NCBI GenBank assembly: GCA_963782595.1
Contig: CAWAKJ010000005.1
Coordinates: 806,001 to 870,000, forward strand
Origin: JAMQPK01 sp963782595
Lineage (GTDB): Bacteria > Acidobacteriota > Vicinamibacteria > Vicinamibacterales > JAMQPK01
Direction of reading: 5' to 3'
Length of the DNA: 64,000 nucleotides
Shown here one piece after another: positions 50,379-58,795 of the stretch; within the stretch, counting starts at the first letter, position 1, and every line of letters begins with the position of its first letter. The notes beneath the pieces were generated by a model. That model ran no database searches. It was given only the letters and a program-made list of their open reading frames with translations, and was not told where the DNA came from. The translations under genes were made by a program, and so were the position numbers.

Positions 50379-50541
50379 TGGCCGGTCCTCGCTGAACAAA
50401 GGACCACCTCGCGGGCGGGGCATCCCGCCTGGCTACGTTGCTCCTCCCTCAAATACTCCCGGTATTCTCGGTCGTCGCGCCTTGCCATCCGGGCGCCGCG
50501 CTCCGCGATCTGGTCCTTGTTCAACGAGGACCGGCCACTAG
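50375..50541. mobile_element. 167-base element with 31-base terminal inverted repeats
   Basis: The left arm (50375-50406) and right arm (50511-50541) are reverse complements except for one mismatch and one extra base; both outer ends read CTAGTGGCCGGTCCTCG. The middle contains GCTACGTTGCTCCTCCC and ATCCGGGCGCCGCGCTC. There is no coding capacity, so it is MITE-like. The left arm supplies the GNAT stop codon, and the right arm abuts the GATAAT box of the MFS gene. Confidence 0.7.
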
Positions 50542-50555
50542 ATAATCTTGGACGC

Positions 50556-51722
50556 GTGCCGCGTCCTCTGCTCGTCATCTTCCTCACGGTCTTCGTCAAT
50601 CTCGTCGGTTTCGGCATCATCATCCCGCTGTTACCGTTCTACGCGGAGACCTTTGGCGCCTCTCCTGTCGTCATCGGCCTGCTCTTTGCCGCGTTTTCCC
50701 TCGCGCAACTCCTGGCCGCGCCTGTGCTCGGGGTGCTGTCCGACCGATTCGGCAGGCGCCCTGTGCTCATTTTCAGCCTCATTGGCACCGTCATCAGCTT
50801 TGTGATGCTGGCGGTGGCGCAGAGCCTGGCCATGCTGTTTGCGGCCCGCGTCATCGACGGCTTGTCGGGCGGAAACATCACGATCGCGCGAGCGTATATC
50901 GCAGACGTCACCGAACCTGGGGAGCGCGCGAAAGCGTTCGGGTATCTGGGAGCGGCGTTCGGCCTCGGATTCATCGTGGGGCCCGGACTCGCCGGGCTGT
51001 TCGCGCATATCAGCTACACCGCGCCAATCTGGGCGGCTGCGGCGGTCACCCTCATCGCGACCGCAATGGCATGGCTCTGGCTGCCCGAAACCGTGCATCG
51101 AGGCAGCGCCGTGACAGTGTCGCCCTGGCGCGCGCTGCCGGAGGTGCTGAGCCGGCGACATCTGAGGCCCCTGCTGCTTGCCGACTTTGTGTACTGGTCG
51201 TCATTCGCCCTGTGTACAACGACGTTTGCACTTTTTGCCTCGCGCCGGTTCGGGTTCGACGTCGCGCACACCGGATATGTGCTCGCCGCGTTCGGTCTGC
51301 TGGGCGCGCTCGTTCAGGGTGGACTCGTGGGCAGGGTCGCAGGGACTCTCGGAGTTCTGCCGACGCTGATGACTGGGCTCGCCATCGCGGCGGTCGGGTG
51401 GGCGCTCGTTGCGGCCTCGACGACCCTGACGATGTTTCTACTGGCGCTCATCCCCGCAGGTGTGGGCGTCGGCCTGTGCAATGCCACGATCGTGACCTTG
51501 ATAAGTCACAGCGGATCCAGGGATGAGCAGGGAACCGTGCAGGGCGCCGCGGGCGCACTGGAAAGCCTCGGACGGGCGATTGGGCCGGTGTGGGGACACG
51601 GCACGCTCCAACGTTTTGGGGAGGGGAGTGCCTACGCGACAGCGGCCCTCGCGTTTGCCGCCACGATGTTCCTGCTGCTGGGCTATCAGGCGCCGTCGAA
51701 CGGAGCGAACCCACGAACTTGA
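50556..51722 (+). CDS. MFS transporter (TetA-like drug:proton antiporter family)
   Basis: The 388-residue product starts with GTG (VPRPLLVIFLTVFVNLVGFGIIIPLLP), since the upstream codons lie in the repeat element. There are twelve predicted helices; motif A is GVLSDRFGRRPVL after helix 2, and DGLSGGNITIARAYIADVTEPGERAKAFGYLGAAFGLGFIVGPGLAG covers the region typical of DHA1/TetA exporters. It may export drugs or metabolites. A GATAAT box at 50541-50546, created at the edge of the repeat element, would give a very short leader. Confidence 0.9.
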   Translation: MPRPLLVIFLTVFVNLVGFGIIIPLLPFYAETFGASPVVIGLLFAAFSLAQLLAAPVLGVLSDRFGRRPVLIFSLIGTVISFVMLAVAQSLAMLFAARVIDGLSGGNITIARAYIADVTEPGERAKAFGYLGAAFGLGFIVGPGLAGLFAHISYTAPIWAAAAVTLIATAMAWLWLPETVHRGSAVTVSPWRALPEVLSRRHLRPLLLADFVYWSSFALCTTTFALFASRRFGFDVAHTGYVLAAFGLLGALVQGGLVGRVAGTLGVLPTLMTGLAIAAVGWALVAASTTLTMFLLALIPAGVGVGLCNATIVTLISHSGSRDEQGTVQGAAGALESLGRAIGPVWGHGTLQRFGEGSAYATAALAFAATMFLLLGYQAPSNGANPRT

Positions 51723-51735
51723 CGAACTGAACGAA

Positions 51736-52515
51736 CTATTTGCGATTCACCAGGGTGAGAGTGACAGCCGCACCGCCGGGAACGGCGCTGGGCGCCAGGG
51801 CCAGCTGTCTGGGGCCGCGACCGATGGTGACGGCTCTTCCAGCAAGAATACCGAGCGCTGCGCCGAATGCGACATCACTCAGGTGATGACGTTTGGTCTG
51901 CAGGCGCGATCCCGCGACGTACGCAGCCACGCCGTAGGCCGGAACGCCGACCTTCCATCCAAAATTCCTCTGGAGCACGGTTGCGGATGCGAACGTGACA
52001 GACGTGTGCCCTGACGGAAACGAGAAGCGCGTCCCGTCGGGCCGGGTACGGCGGATCGAATACTTCATGGCATAGGTCGTCAATTGCGCGACGGTTTGAG
52101 CGCGGAACAATTCTCCGCCCACCTGCATCGCGCGCTGGTTTCCGGTCATCCGTCCGATGGTGAAGGTGGCCAGCGCCCCGCCCAACTGGAACGGTGCACT
52201 TCCGATCAGTTGGCCGTGTCCGAACTCATTTCGCAGTTGCGGCCTGGCAAGCATGCTGCTGACCGTTGAGTCTTCCCTGCGCGCCACGAGCGCCGCCGCC
52301 GTCCCGATCGCCAGCCAGTGCGCTGAGTCTCGCGATGCGAGCCTCCTGAAATCTTTGGCGGTGTCTTTCAGCAGGCCTTTGAACGAAGGGCTCGCTGGCG
52401 TCGTTTCGACGGCCGGAAGCGCGATCATCGGCGTATCAGTCGCGATCTGGGCTGCCACGGGAGATGCTGTCAGGCACGTGGCGGTGGCCATGCAGGCCAA
52501 TACTGTGATTTTCAT
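51736..52515 (-). CDS. PAP2-family phosphatase, secreted
   Basis: The 259-residue product has a signal peptide (MKITVLACMATATCLTASPVAAQ). The three PAP2 phosphatase motifs are present: KYSIRRTRPDG, PSGHTSVTFASA and SRLQTKRHHLSDVAFG. The family removes phosphate from lipid phosphates or small phosphoesters in the periplasm. The ATG overlaps the sigma-factor stop by four bases, so the enzyme is the last gene of the kinase-kinase-sigma operon. It ends at a GAACTTGACGAACTG word repeat shared with other loci. Confidence 0.9.
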   Translation of the reverse strand: MKITVLACMATATCLTASPVAAQIATDTPMIALPAVETTPASPSFKGLLKDTAKDFRRLASRDSAHWLAIGTAAALVARREDSTVSSMLARPQLRNEFGHGQLIGSAPFQLGGALATFTIGRMTGNQRAMQVGGELFRAQTVAQLTTYAMKYSIRRTRPDGTRFSFPSGHTSVTFASATVLQRNFGWKVGVPAYGVAAYVAGSRLQTKRHHLSDVAFGAALGILAGRAVTIGRGPRQLALAPSAVPGGAAVTLTLVNRK

Positions 52516-53063
52516 TCGTCTGCTTTCTGCGGCTCGCCGGCCAATTCGCGTTTGAGCCATGCCCGTGCAAATGTCCAGTCGCCTTCGACGGTTCTCAGCG
52601 ACATGCCGAGGTGTTCCGCGATTTCAGGGTTGGACATGCCGGAGTAGAACCGCAAGGTCACCACCTGAGCGGCGCGCGCGTCGACCGCTTCGAGCCGCGA
52701 GAGCGCCGCCTCGAGCGTGAGGAGATCCTCGACCGGCACGGCGCCCGTCTCCGACGCCTTCAGGAGATCATCCAGCGCCACCGGCTGCACTCCGCCTCCG
52801 CGCTTGTCACGCTTCTGGTGCCGGCCGTGATCGATCAGCAGCCGTCGCATCGCCTGCGCGCCGAGCGCAAGCCCGTGCGTGCGCCCCTCCCATTCGCTGC
52901 CTCTTTCGTTCTGAAGCCGCAGCCACGCTTCATGGACGAGCGCGGTCGGCTGTAACGTGTGGTTTCGCCTCTCGCGGCCAAGGTAGCGGCGAGCGACGTG
53001 ACGCAGTTCGCCGTAAATCACGGGGAAGAGCGCATCCGGCGGTGCGGGATTTTTGTCGGACAT
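52512..53063 (-). CDS. ECF-like RNA polymerase sigma factor
   Basis: The 183-residue product has a sigma2-like region (LFPVIYGELRHVARRYLGRERRNHTLQPTALVHEAWLRLQ) and a sigma4 region (AAQVVTLRFYSGMSNPEIAEHLGMSLRTVEGDWTFARAWLKREL). It belongs to the acidobacterial/planctomycete ECF-like group that is typically encoded beside TPR Ser/Thr kinases. It starts three bases after the second kinase stop. Kinase-linked activation is the proposed mode for this group, since no anti-sigma factor is present. Confidence 0.93.
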   Translation of the reverse strand: MSDKNPAPPDALFPVIYGELRHVARRYLGRERRNHTLQPTALVHEAWLRLQNERGSEWEGRTHGLALGAQAMRRLLIDHGRHQKRDKRGGGVQPVALDDLLKASETGAVPVEDLLTLEAALSRLEAVDARAAQVVTLRFYSGMSNPEIAEHLGMSLRTVEGDWTFARAWLKRELAGEPQKADE

Positions 53064-53066
53064 GAG

Positions 53067-56003
53067 CTACTGAAGGCGCGCGTATTCAGCGCGCGCCTCT
53101 TCGATCGGCTGCAGCGCCGAGTCCGATTCATTCCAGAAGCTCAGCATGCGTTCGTACGCCTCGCGCGCCGCTTTCGTGTCATTCGTCAGCACTTTCGATC
53201 GCGCCAGGCCGAGATGCGCGAGCGGGTACAACATCGACGTTGGCACCACTCCCTGATGGTCCACGATCGACAGAAACTCGCCGGCTGCAGCCTGTCCGTT
53301 TTTCAGGCGCAGATACGCCTGACCTCGGAGGTAGACAGGCCAGAATTCTCCGGACGGCGCGTGATCGTAGGGCTTGACCGGTTCGAGCAGTTCGACGGCA
53401 CGCGCGGCATCTCCCTGCTGAAGGGCAGCCGCCGCGGCGATCACGGGAATCGACAGATTAGTCGTCAGTGTAGCCTCTGGAAACCGCTTCGCCAATTCGC
53501 TCGACAGCTTCGACACGTCGCTGCCGATGCCGCACAGCGCGAAAATCAAGCCGGCGCGTTCGAGTGTCGTGTTGTCCCGTGCATGCCGAACGGCCGCGGA
53601 AATCTCGGCGAGCGCGTTGGGACACTGCCCGACCGTTGCGTGCATCTCGGCATCTTCGGCCATCAAGTGTGCCGCGACTTCGGTGAAGCCGCCATTAAGA
53701 GACAACTGGATGCCTTGATGGAACTGGTCGTGGGCTGCCTTCAGCCGCCCCCCAGCGGCAGATGCGTGTGCCAGCCAGCCGAATGCCGAGTTCGTCTGAT
53801 TCAGGCCCGTCCACGCCTTCAGCTCCTTCGCCATTATTTCGGTATCTCCCTGCACGAACGCCAGGAGATACGACAACCGGCTGGCGCCGATGAAATCGAG
53901 CTTTCGATCGGCGGCCTCCCGCAGCGTCGCCCGTGCCTCGTCCAGCCGCGTGACCGCCAGCAGCGACGCCGCGAGGTTGCCGTACGGAGGGACAAATTGC
54001 GGATCTAGACGAATCGCCTGGCGCAAAGGTTCCACTGATTGCTCGAACTGCCCGAGGCGAATCAGCACGACTCCGAGCGCGTTGAAGGCGAACGATTCCC
54101 TTGGATAGGTCGCCGTCCACGATCGCGCGAGCTCGAGTCCTTTGTCCCACGCCTGTATGGCATCGCGGTAGTACCGCCATGAGATAAAGAACCGTTCGCG
54201 ATCGCTGACCCGGTCGCGCAGGTCGAAGGCCTTCTTCGAGAACTCCGGTGCCAGCGCCGATTGCCCTGTGTTTGCGTATACCGACGACAGGAGAGCGTGG
54301 GCCATGGCAAAGGTCGGATCCAGTTCGATGGCGCGCTTCAAGTGAGGAATCGCTTCGAGCCGCGGCACTTCGCGCCCTTGGTACAGAGCGAGCGAGTAGG
54401 CGTGGAGCGCATCGAGGCGAGCGGTCGTCGCTCGGGGCAGGGGGACGTCGAACTTCTGGACCGATGCGAGCGATTCGCCGAGCTGCTGGCGGAGCCTCGA
54501 GATGGCGGCGCCGAACGCGCTGAGCACCTCCTCCTTGGTCGTCGCCTGAGCTTGTTCGCGCGCCATCACGTCGCCCGTCTGCGCGTTGATGGCTTCGAGG
54601 CCGATCACGTAGTCCTGCCCGAGACGGACGATCGAACCCGCCAGCAAAGCCTTGATCTGCTCGCGCTGCGCAATCTCGCGCGCCACCGATCGTGTGATGG
54701 CCTCTCCAGGTGAGCGCTGCATGAGCCGAAGCGTCTCGCGCGCGCGCTCGTCGGGAAAGACCTTCAGGAACGGCGATTGCTCGAGCGCCACCGCGAGGGC
54801 CACCTTCAACGTGCCATCGAATACCGGCTCGCCGGTGCCGTTTTCGAAATCGGCCAGCACGATGGTGTCCCGTTCGTTCAAAGTACCGGCGCTTGGAGCG
54901 ACGAGGAAGGACGAGCCGATGACCAGCCCCACGATCGCGGCGGCGAGGGCCACTCCCGCGGTCCATGGTGACGTTCTCCAACGAGCCCGCGAATTCGCGG
55001 CGTGTTGGGCGCCGGGCCGGACCGGAGTTCCGACGAGGCCGAGCATCGACGCCATCTCGATCACCGACGAGGGACGATCATCCGGATTGGACGAGAGTGC
55101 GGCCATGATGAGCCGATCGAGCTGCGGATCGATGCTGGTCAGCAGCGTCGATGGCCGTGGTGGCGGCGAGCCGTCTTTGGCCTGATGTCGAACGTGTCCG
55201 CCGACGAGCAGGTCGTACAGCACGAGGCCCAGCGCATAGACGTCGGTCCGCTCCGAGACCGCCATCCCTGGCGTCCGCTGCTCGGGCGCCATGTAGGCGG
55301 GCGTTCCCGTGAACGAGTGACGGCCGGCCTCGGCTCTCGGAATCGCGATTCCGAAATCGCTGATGCGCACGAACCCGTCGTCGTCCATGAGGATGTTGGC
55401 CGGCTTGAGATCGCGGTGAAGAACGCCTTGCGCATGCGCCGCAGCCAGACCCGCGCAGAGCTGCCGTCCGATGTCGACGACTTTCTCCGGCGGAACCCGG
55501 CCCACGCGTCGAAGCAGCGCCGCGAGGTCTTCGCCCCGGACAAGCTCCATGGAAAAAAAGATGACACCTTCAGACTCGCCGACGTCGAACACGCGGCACA
55601 CGGCGGGATGAGTGATCTGGCGCGCGAGCCGCACCTCGGTGAAGATTCGCTCGCGTGCGGCGGAACTTGCGGTTTCGATGACTTTCAGCGCGACCGCGGT
55701 TTCGAGCACGAGATCGTCGGCGCGCCAGACATCTCCCATGCCGCCACTGCCGATTCGCTCGACCATCCGATAGCGGCCGGCGAACACCTGACCTGCCGCG
55801 AATACGGCATGATGATGAGTCTCCGTATTTCGCTCCGGTTCGCCGGCGTTCGCGGCATCGTGGAACTGCAGCAGCGACTCGATCTCTTCCCGCAAAGCGG
55901 CATCATCGCCGCACACGTCCGTCAGGAAGGCGGCGCGCTCGTCCAGAGGCCGATCGAGCGCCGCGAGAAACAGGTCCTTCGCCTGTTGAGGTGATCCTGG
56001 CAT
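53067..56003 (-). CDS. Ser/Thr protein kinase with TolB-like and TPR regions, copy B
   Basis: The 978-residue product starts at MPGSPQQAKD; a longer in-frame start overlaps the preceding gene. An N-terminal helical region of about 70 residues (KDLFLAALDRPLDERAAFLTDVCGDD) precedes the kinase domain with GSGGMGDVWRA, the ATP lysine in VALKVIE, HRDLKPANIL and DFGIAIP. Then come a transmembrane helix (AGVALAAAIVGLVIGSSFLV), a TolB-N-like extracytoplasmic region (DTIVLADFENGTGEPVFDGTLKVALAVALEQSPFLKVF) and long TPR repeats. It is a membrane-spanning receptor kinase. It is a close paralogue of the upstream kinase and lies 20 bases behind it. Confidence 0.93.
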   Translation of the reverse strand: MPGSPQQAKDLFLAALDRPLDERAAFLTDVCGDDAALREEIESLLQFHDAANAGEPERNTETHHHAVFAAGQVFAGRYRMVERIGSGGMGDVWRADDLVLETAVALKVIETASSAARERIFTEVRLARQITHPAVCRVFDVGESEGVIFFSMELVRGEDLAALLRRVGRVPPEKVVDIGRQLCAGLAAAHAQGVLHRDLKPANILMDDDGFVRISDFGIAIPRAEAGRHSFTGTPAYMAPEQRTPGMAVSERTDVYALGLVLYDLLVGGHVRHQAKDGSPPPRPSTLLTSIDPQLDRLIMAALSSNPDDRPSSVIEMASMLGLVGTPVRPGAQHAANSRARWRTSPWTAGVALAAAIVGLVIGSSFLVAPSAGTLNERDTIVLADFENGTGEPVFDGTLKVALAVALEQSPFLKVFPDERARETLRLMQRSPGEAITRSVAREIAQREQIKALLAGSIVRLGQDYVIGLEAINAQTGDVMAREQAQATTKEEVLSAFGAAISRLRQQLGESLASVQKFDVPLPRATTARLDALHAYSLALYQGREVPRLEAIPHLKRAIELDPTFAMAHALLSSVYANTGQSALAPEFSKKAFDLRDRVSDRERFFISWRYYRDAIQAWDKGLELARSWTATYPRESFAFNALGVVLIRLGQFEQSVEPLRQAIRLDPQFVPPYGNLAASLLAVTRLDEARATLREAADRKLDFIGASRLSYLLAFVQGDTEIMAKELKAWTGLNQTNSAFGWLAHASAAGGRLKAAHDQFHQGIQLSLNGGFTEVAAHLMAEDAEMHATVGQCPNALAEISAAVRHARDNTTLERAGLIFALCGIGSDVSKLSSELAKRFPEATLTTNLSIPVIAAAAALQQGDAARAVELLEPVKPYDHAPSGEFWPVYLRGQAYLRLKNGQAAAGEFLSIVDHQGVVPTSMLYPLAHLGLARSKVLTNDTKAAREAYERMLSFWNESDSALQPIEEARAEYARLQ

Positions 56004-56023
56004 TGAATCGGGTTCCGAGTGTA

Positions 56024-58774
56024 CTACTGGAGGCGGGTGTATTCGCGCCGGCTTTCGTCGAGCACTCGAATATTGTCGGCGTCGCGCCACAGCCCGAAAA
56101 ATGCTTCGTACGACCCGCGCGCCCTGCCTTCGTCACCGGCGAGCGCCGCGGCGCGAGCGGCGCCGAGATGGGCCAATGCGAACAACGGTGACGTCGGCGC
56201 TTCGCCCCGGTGGTCGATGATGCTCTGAAACTGTGCCGCCGCCGCTGTGCCGTCCTTCAGGCCGAGGTATGCCTCGCCTCGAAGGTAGAGTGGCCAGAAC
56301 TCCGCGGCTGGGGCGTGATCGTACGGCTTGACGGGTTCGAGCAGTTTGATGGCCCGTGCAAAGTCGCGCTGCTTGACCGCGAGCGCAGCGGCGATCAACG
56401 GCAGATGAACCCGCACCGTCAAGGTCGCGGTCGGGAATCGCGCACGGAGCTCATCGGACAATCGCGATGCCTCGGCGCCATTACACAGCGCGTAGGCCCG
56501 GCCCGCGCGCTCCAGGGTGAAGTTGTCGCGATTGAGCTCGAGCCCCGCCGCGATCTCGCGCCGGGCTTCGGCGCACTGATCCGCAATGGCATGTAACTCG
56601 GCATCTTCCACGGCCCATTGAGCCGCGAGCTCTTGAGATCGCTCGGCAAGCGCGGCCTTGACGGCTCGCTGGTGCAGATCGTGGGCTGCCTGCACGCGTC
56701 CCGCAAAGGCCGATGTTCGCGCTTCCTGATTGGCCGTCGACATCGGCGGCGACGCGCGGCGTGCCAGATCCAGTTCGTGCGCCAGCGCCTTGGAATCGTT
56801 CCTCAGAAACGCCAGCAAGTAGGCGGTGCGTCGAACACTCGCGAGCTCGCCTCCAGCGACCGTCGCCTCCTCGACGAGCGCGTTCGCCTCCTCGAAGCGA
56901 TTGAGTGCGATGAGCGACCCTGTGAGATTTCGGTGAGGCGGAACAAACCGCGGATCCAGGCGCATGGCCTCTCGAAATGCCGCGACCGCCTGTTCGTGCT
57001 GCCCGAACGCGGCGGATGCCATTCCGAGGCTGTTGAATGCGAACGCTTCGCGGGAGTAGGTTCTGGTCCACGACTGGCTGAGGTCGAGCGCCTTGTCCCA
57101 TGCCTGCTCGGCGTCGATGTAGTAGCGCCATGAGATGAAGAAGCGCTCTCGCTCGCTGACCCTGTCGCGTAGTTCGAAGGCCCGTCGCGAGAAAGTCGGC
57201 GCTTCCGCCGAGCGGCCGTTATTGGCGTAGACACCCGACAGGAGCGCCTGCGCCATCGCGAAGTTCGGGTCGAGCTCGATGGCCCGTTGAAGGTGCGGAA
57301 CCGCCTCGAGACGGGGCACCATCCTCCCGTGATCGAGGGCCAGAGAATACGCATGTAAGGCTTCCAGCGATCCCGTTGTCGCCTGTGCCAACGGAGCGTC
57401 GAATCGCTCGATGAGGGCCAGAGATTCGCCGAGCCGTTCCCGCAGTCTCGATGTGATGGATCCGAGCGATTCGAGCACTTGTTCCTTCGTGGCGACTTCG
57501 GCCTGCTCGCGGGCCAATACTTCGCCGGTCTCCGCATTGATCGCCTCGAGCGCGAGCACGTAGTGGCTTCCGAGGCTGGCGATCGAACCGGCGACGAGCG
57601 CTTTCAGCTGCTCGCGCCTGGCCACATCACGTGCGATTGCCGGCGTGATGCGCTCATCGGCCGACCGTTGCATGAGACCCAGCGTTTCTCGTACCCGGCT
57701 ATCGGGATACACCTTCAGGAATGGCGATTGCTCCAGGGCGACCGCGAGCGCGACCTTGAGGGCGCCGTCGAATACCGGCTCGCCGGTCGTGTTCAGAAAA
57801 TCGGCGAGGATAATCGTGTCCTGCCCGGTCAGAGTGTCGCCGGGCGGCGAGGTGAACAGCAGCGCCAAGGCGAGAACGGCCGCCGCCGCAACGGCGCCCG
57901 CGATCCATATCCGGATTCGCGACTGACGGCTTGCGGGCACCCTCAACAGTTCTGAGAGCTCACGGACCGACGCGGGCCGATCTCGCGGATCGTGCGCGAT
58001 CGCCTTCAGGATGGCCTGCTCGAGTTGTGGATCGACATCGGCGATCGACGCTGACGGCTTCGGTGGCTGGCGCCGTGCATCCGTACCCGGGCCAAATGCG
58101 GGCCGTCCGACGAGAAGCTCATACAGAATCAGACCCAGCGCGTAAATGTCGGTTCGTTCCGATAGCGGTGCGGCCGGATCGAGCTGCTCAGGCGCCATAT
58201 AGCCTGGCGTGCCCATCATCGAGGACTGTCCGGCAGTCTCGCGGCTGACCGCGATACCGAAGTCTGTAATCCGCACGAACCCGTCTTCGTCGATGAGCAC
58301 ATTGGCGGGCTTCAGATCGCGGTGAAGCACGCCCTTGGCGTGGGCTGCCGCCAATCCGTCGCACAACTGTTGTCCGATATCGACGACCTTCTCCGAAGGC
58401 ACCCGGCCCAGGCGGCGAACGAGCGTGGCCAGGTCCTCGCCATGGACGAGCTCCATGGAGTAGAAGACCTCTCCTTCGCCCTCGCTGATGTCGAAGACCC
58501 GGCATACCGCGGGGTGGGTAATCTGGCGTGCGAGGCGTGCCTCGTTGAGGATGCGCTGCCGCCCTTCAGGATCGGTCGCATAGATCAGCTTCAACGCCAC
58601 CGGCGTTTCGAGCACGAGATCGTCGGCCCGCCATACCTCGCCCATGCCACCTTGTCCGAGGCGGGTGATCATTCGATACCGGCCCGCCAGGACATACCCG
58701 GGCGCGAAGCGAGCGGCGTCGGGCGACGCCTTCAATTCGCTCGAAGGGGGAGTGATTGCGGGGTTCCGATTCAT
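56024..58774 (-). CDS. Ser/Thr protein kinase with TolB-like and TPR regions, copy A
   Basis: The 916-residue product has a kinase domain at residues 33-275: glycine loop GQGGMGEVW, Lys62, catalytic Asp153 in HRDLKPAN, DFG Asp171 and activation segment end GTPGYMAPEQ. A transmembrane helix at about 289-308 is followed by a TolB-like region (QDTIILADFLNTTGEPVFDGALKVALAV) and TPRs to the C-terminus. It lacks the N-terminal extension of copy B. It is the first gene of the minus-strand operon, divergent from 58796 with only 21 bases between start codons. Confidence 0.93.
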   Translation of the reverse strand: MNRNPAITPPSSELKASPDAARFAPGYVLAGRYRMITRLGQGGMGEVWRADDLVLETPVALKLIYATDPEGRQRILNEARLARQITHPAVCRVFDISEGEGEVFYSMELVHGEDLATLVRRLGRVPSEKVVDIGQQLCDGLAAAHAKGVLHRDLKPANVLIDEDGFVRITDFGIAVSRETAGQSSMMGTPGYMAPEQLDPAAPLSERTDIYALGLILYELLVGRPAFGPGTDARRQPPKPSASIADVDPQLEQAILKAIAHDPRDRPASVRELSELLRVPASRQSRIRIWIAGAVAAAAVLALALLFTSPPGDTLTGQDTIILADFLNTTGEPVFDGALKVALAVALEQSPFLKVYPDSRVRETLGLMQRSADERITPAIARDVARREQLKALVAGSIASLGSHYVLALEAINAETGEVLAREQAEVATKEQVLESLGSITSRLRERLGESLALIERFDAPLAQATTGSLEALHAYSLALDHGRMVPRLEAVPHLQRAIELDPNFAMAQALLSGVYANNGRSAEAPTFSRRAFELRDRVSERERFFISWRYYIDAEQAWDKALDLSQSWTRTYSREAFAFNSLGMASAAFGQHEQAVAAFREAMRLDPRFVPPHRNLTGSLIALNRFEEANALVEEATVAGGELASVRRTAYLLAFLRNDSKALAHELDLARRASPPMSTANQEARTSAFAGRVQAAHDLHQRAVKAALAERSQELAAQWAVEDAELHAIADQCAEARREIAAGLELNRDNFTLERAGRAYALCNGAEASRLSDELRARFPTATLTVRVHLPLIAAALAVKQRDFARAIKLLEPVKPYDHAPAAEFWPLYLRGEAYLGLKDGTAAAAQFQSIIDHRGEAPTSPLFALAHLGAARAAALAGDEGRARGSYEAFFGLWRDADNIRVLDESRREYTRLQ

Positions 58775-58795
58775 TTGTCGCGTTAGTCCACAGAG

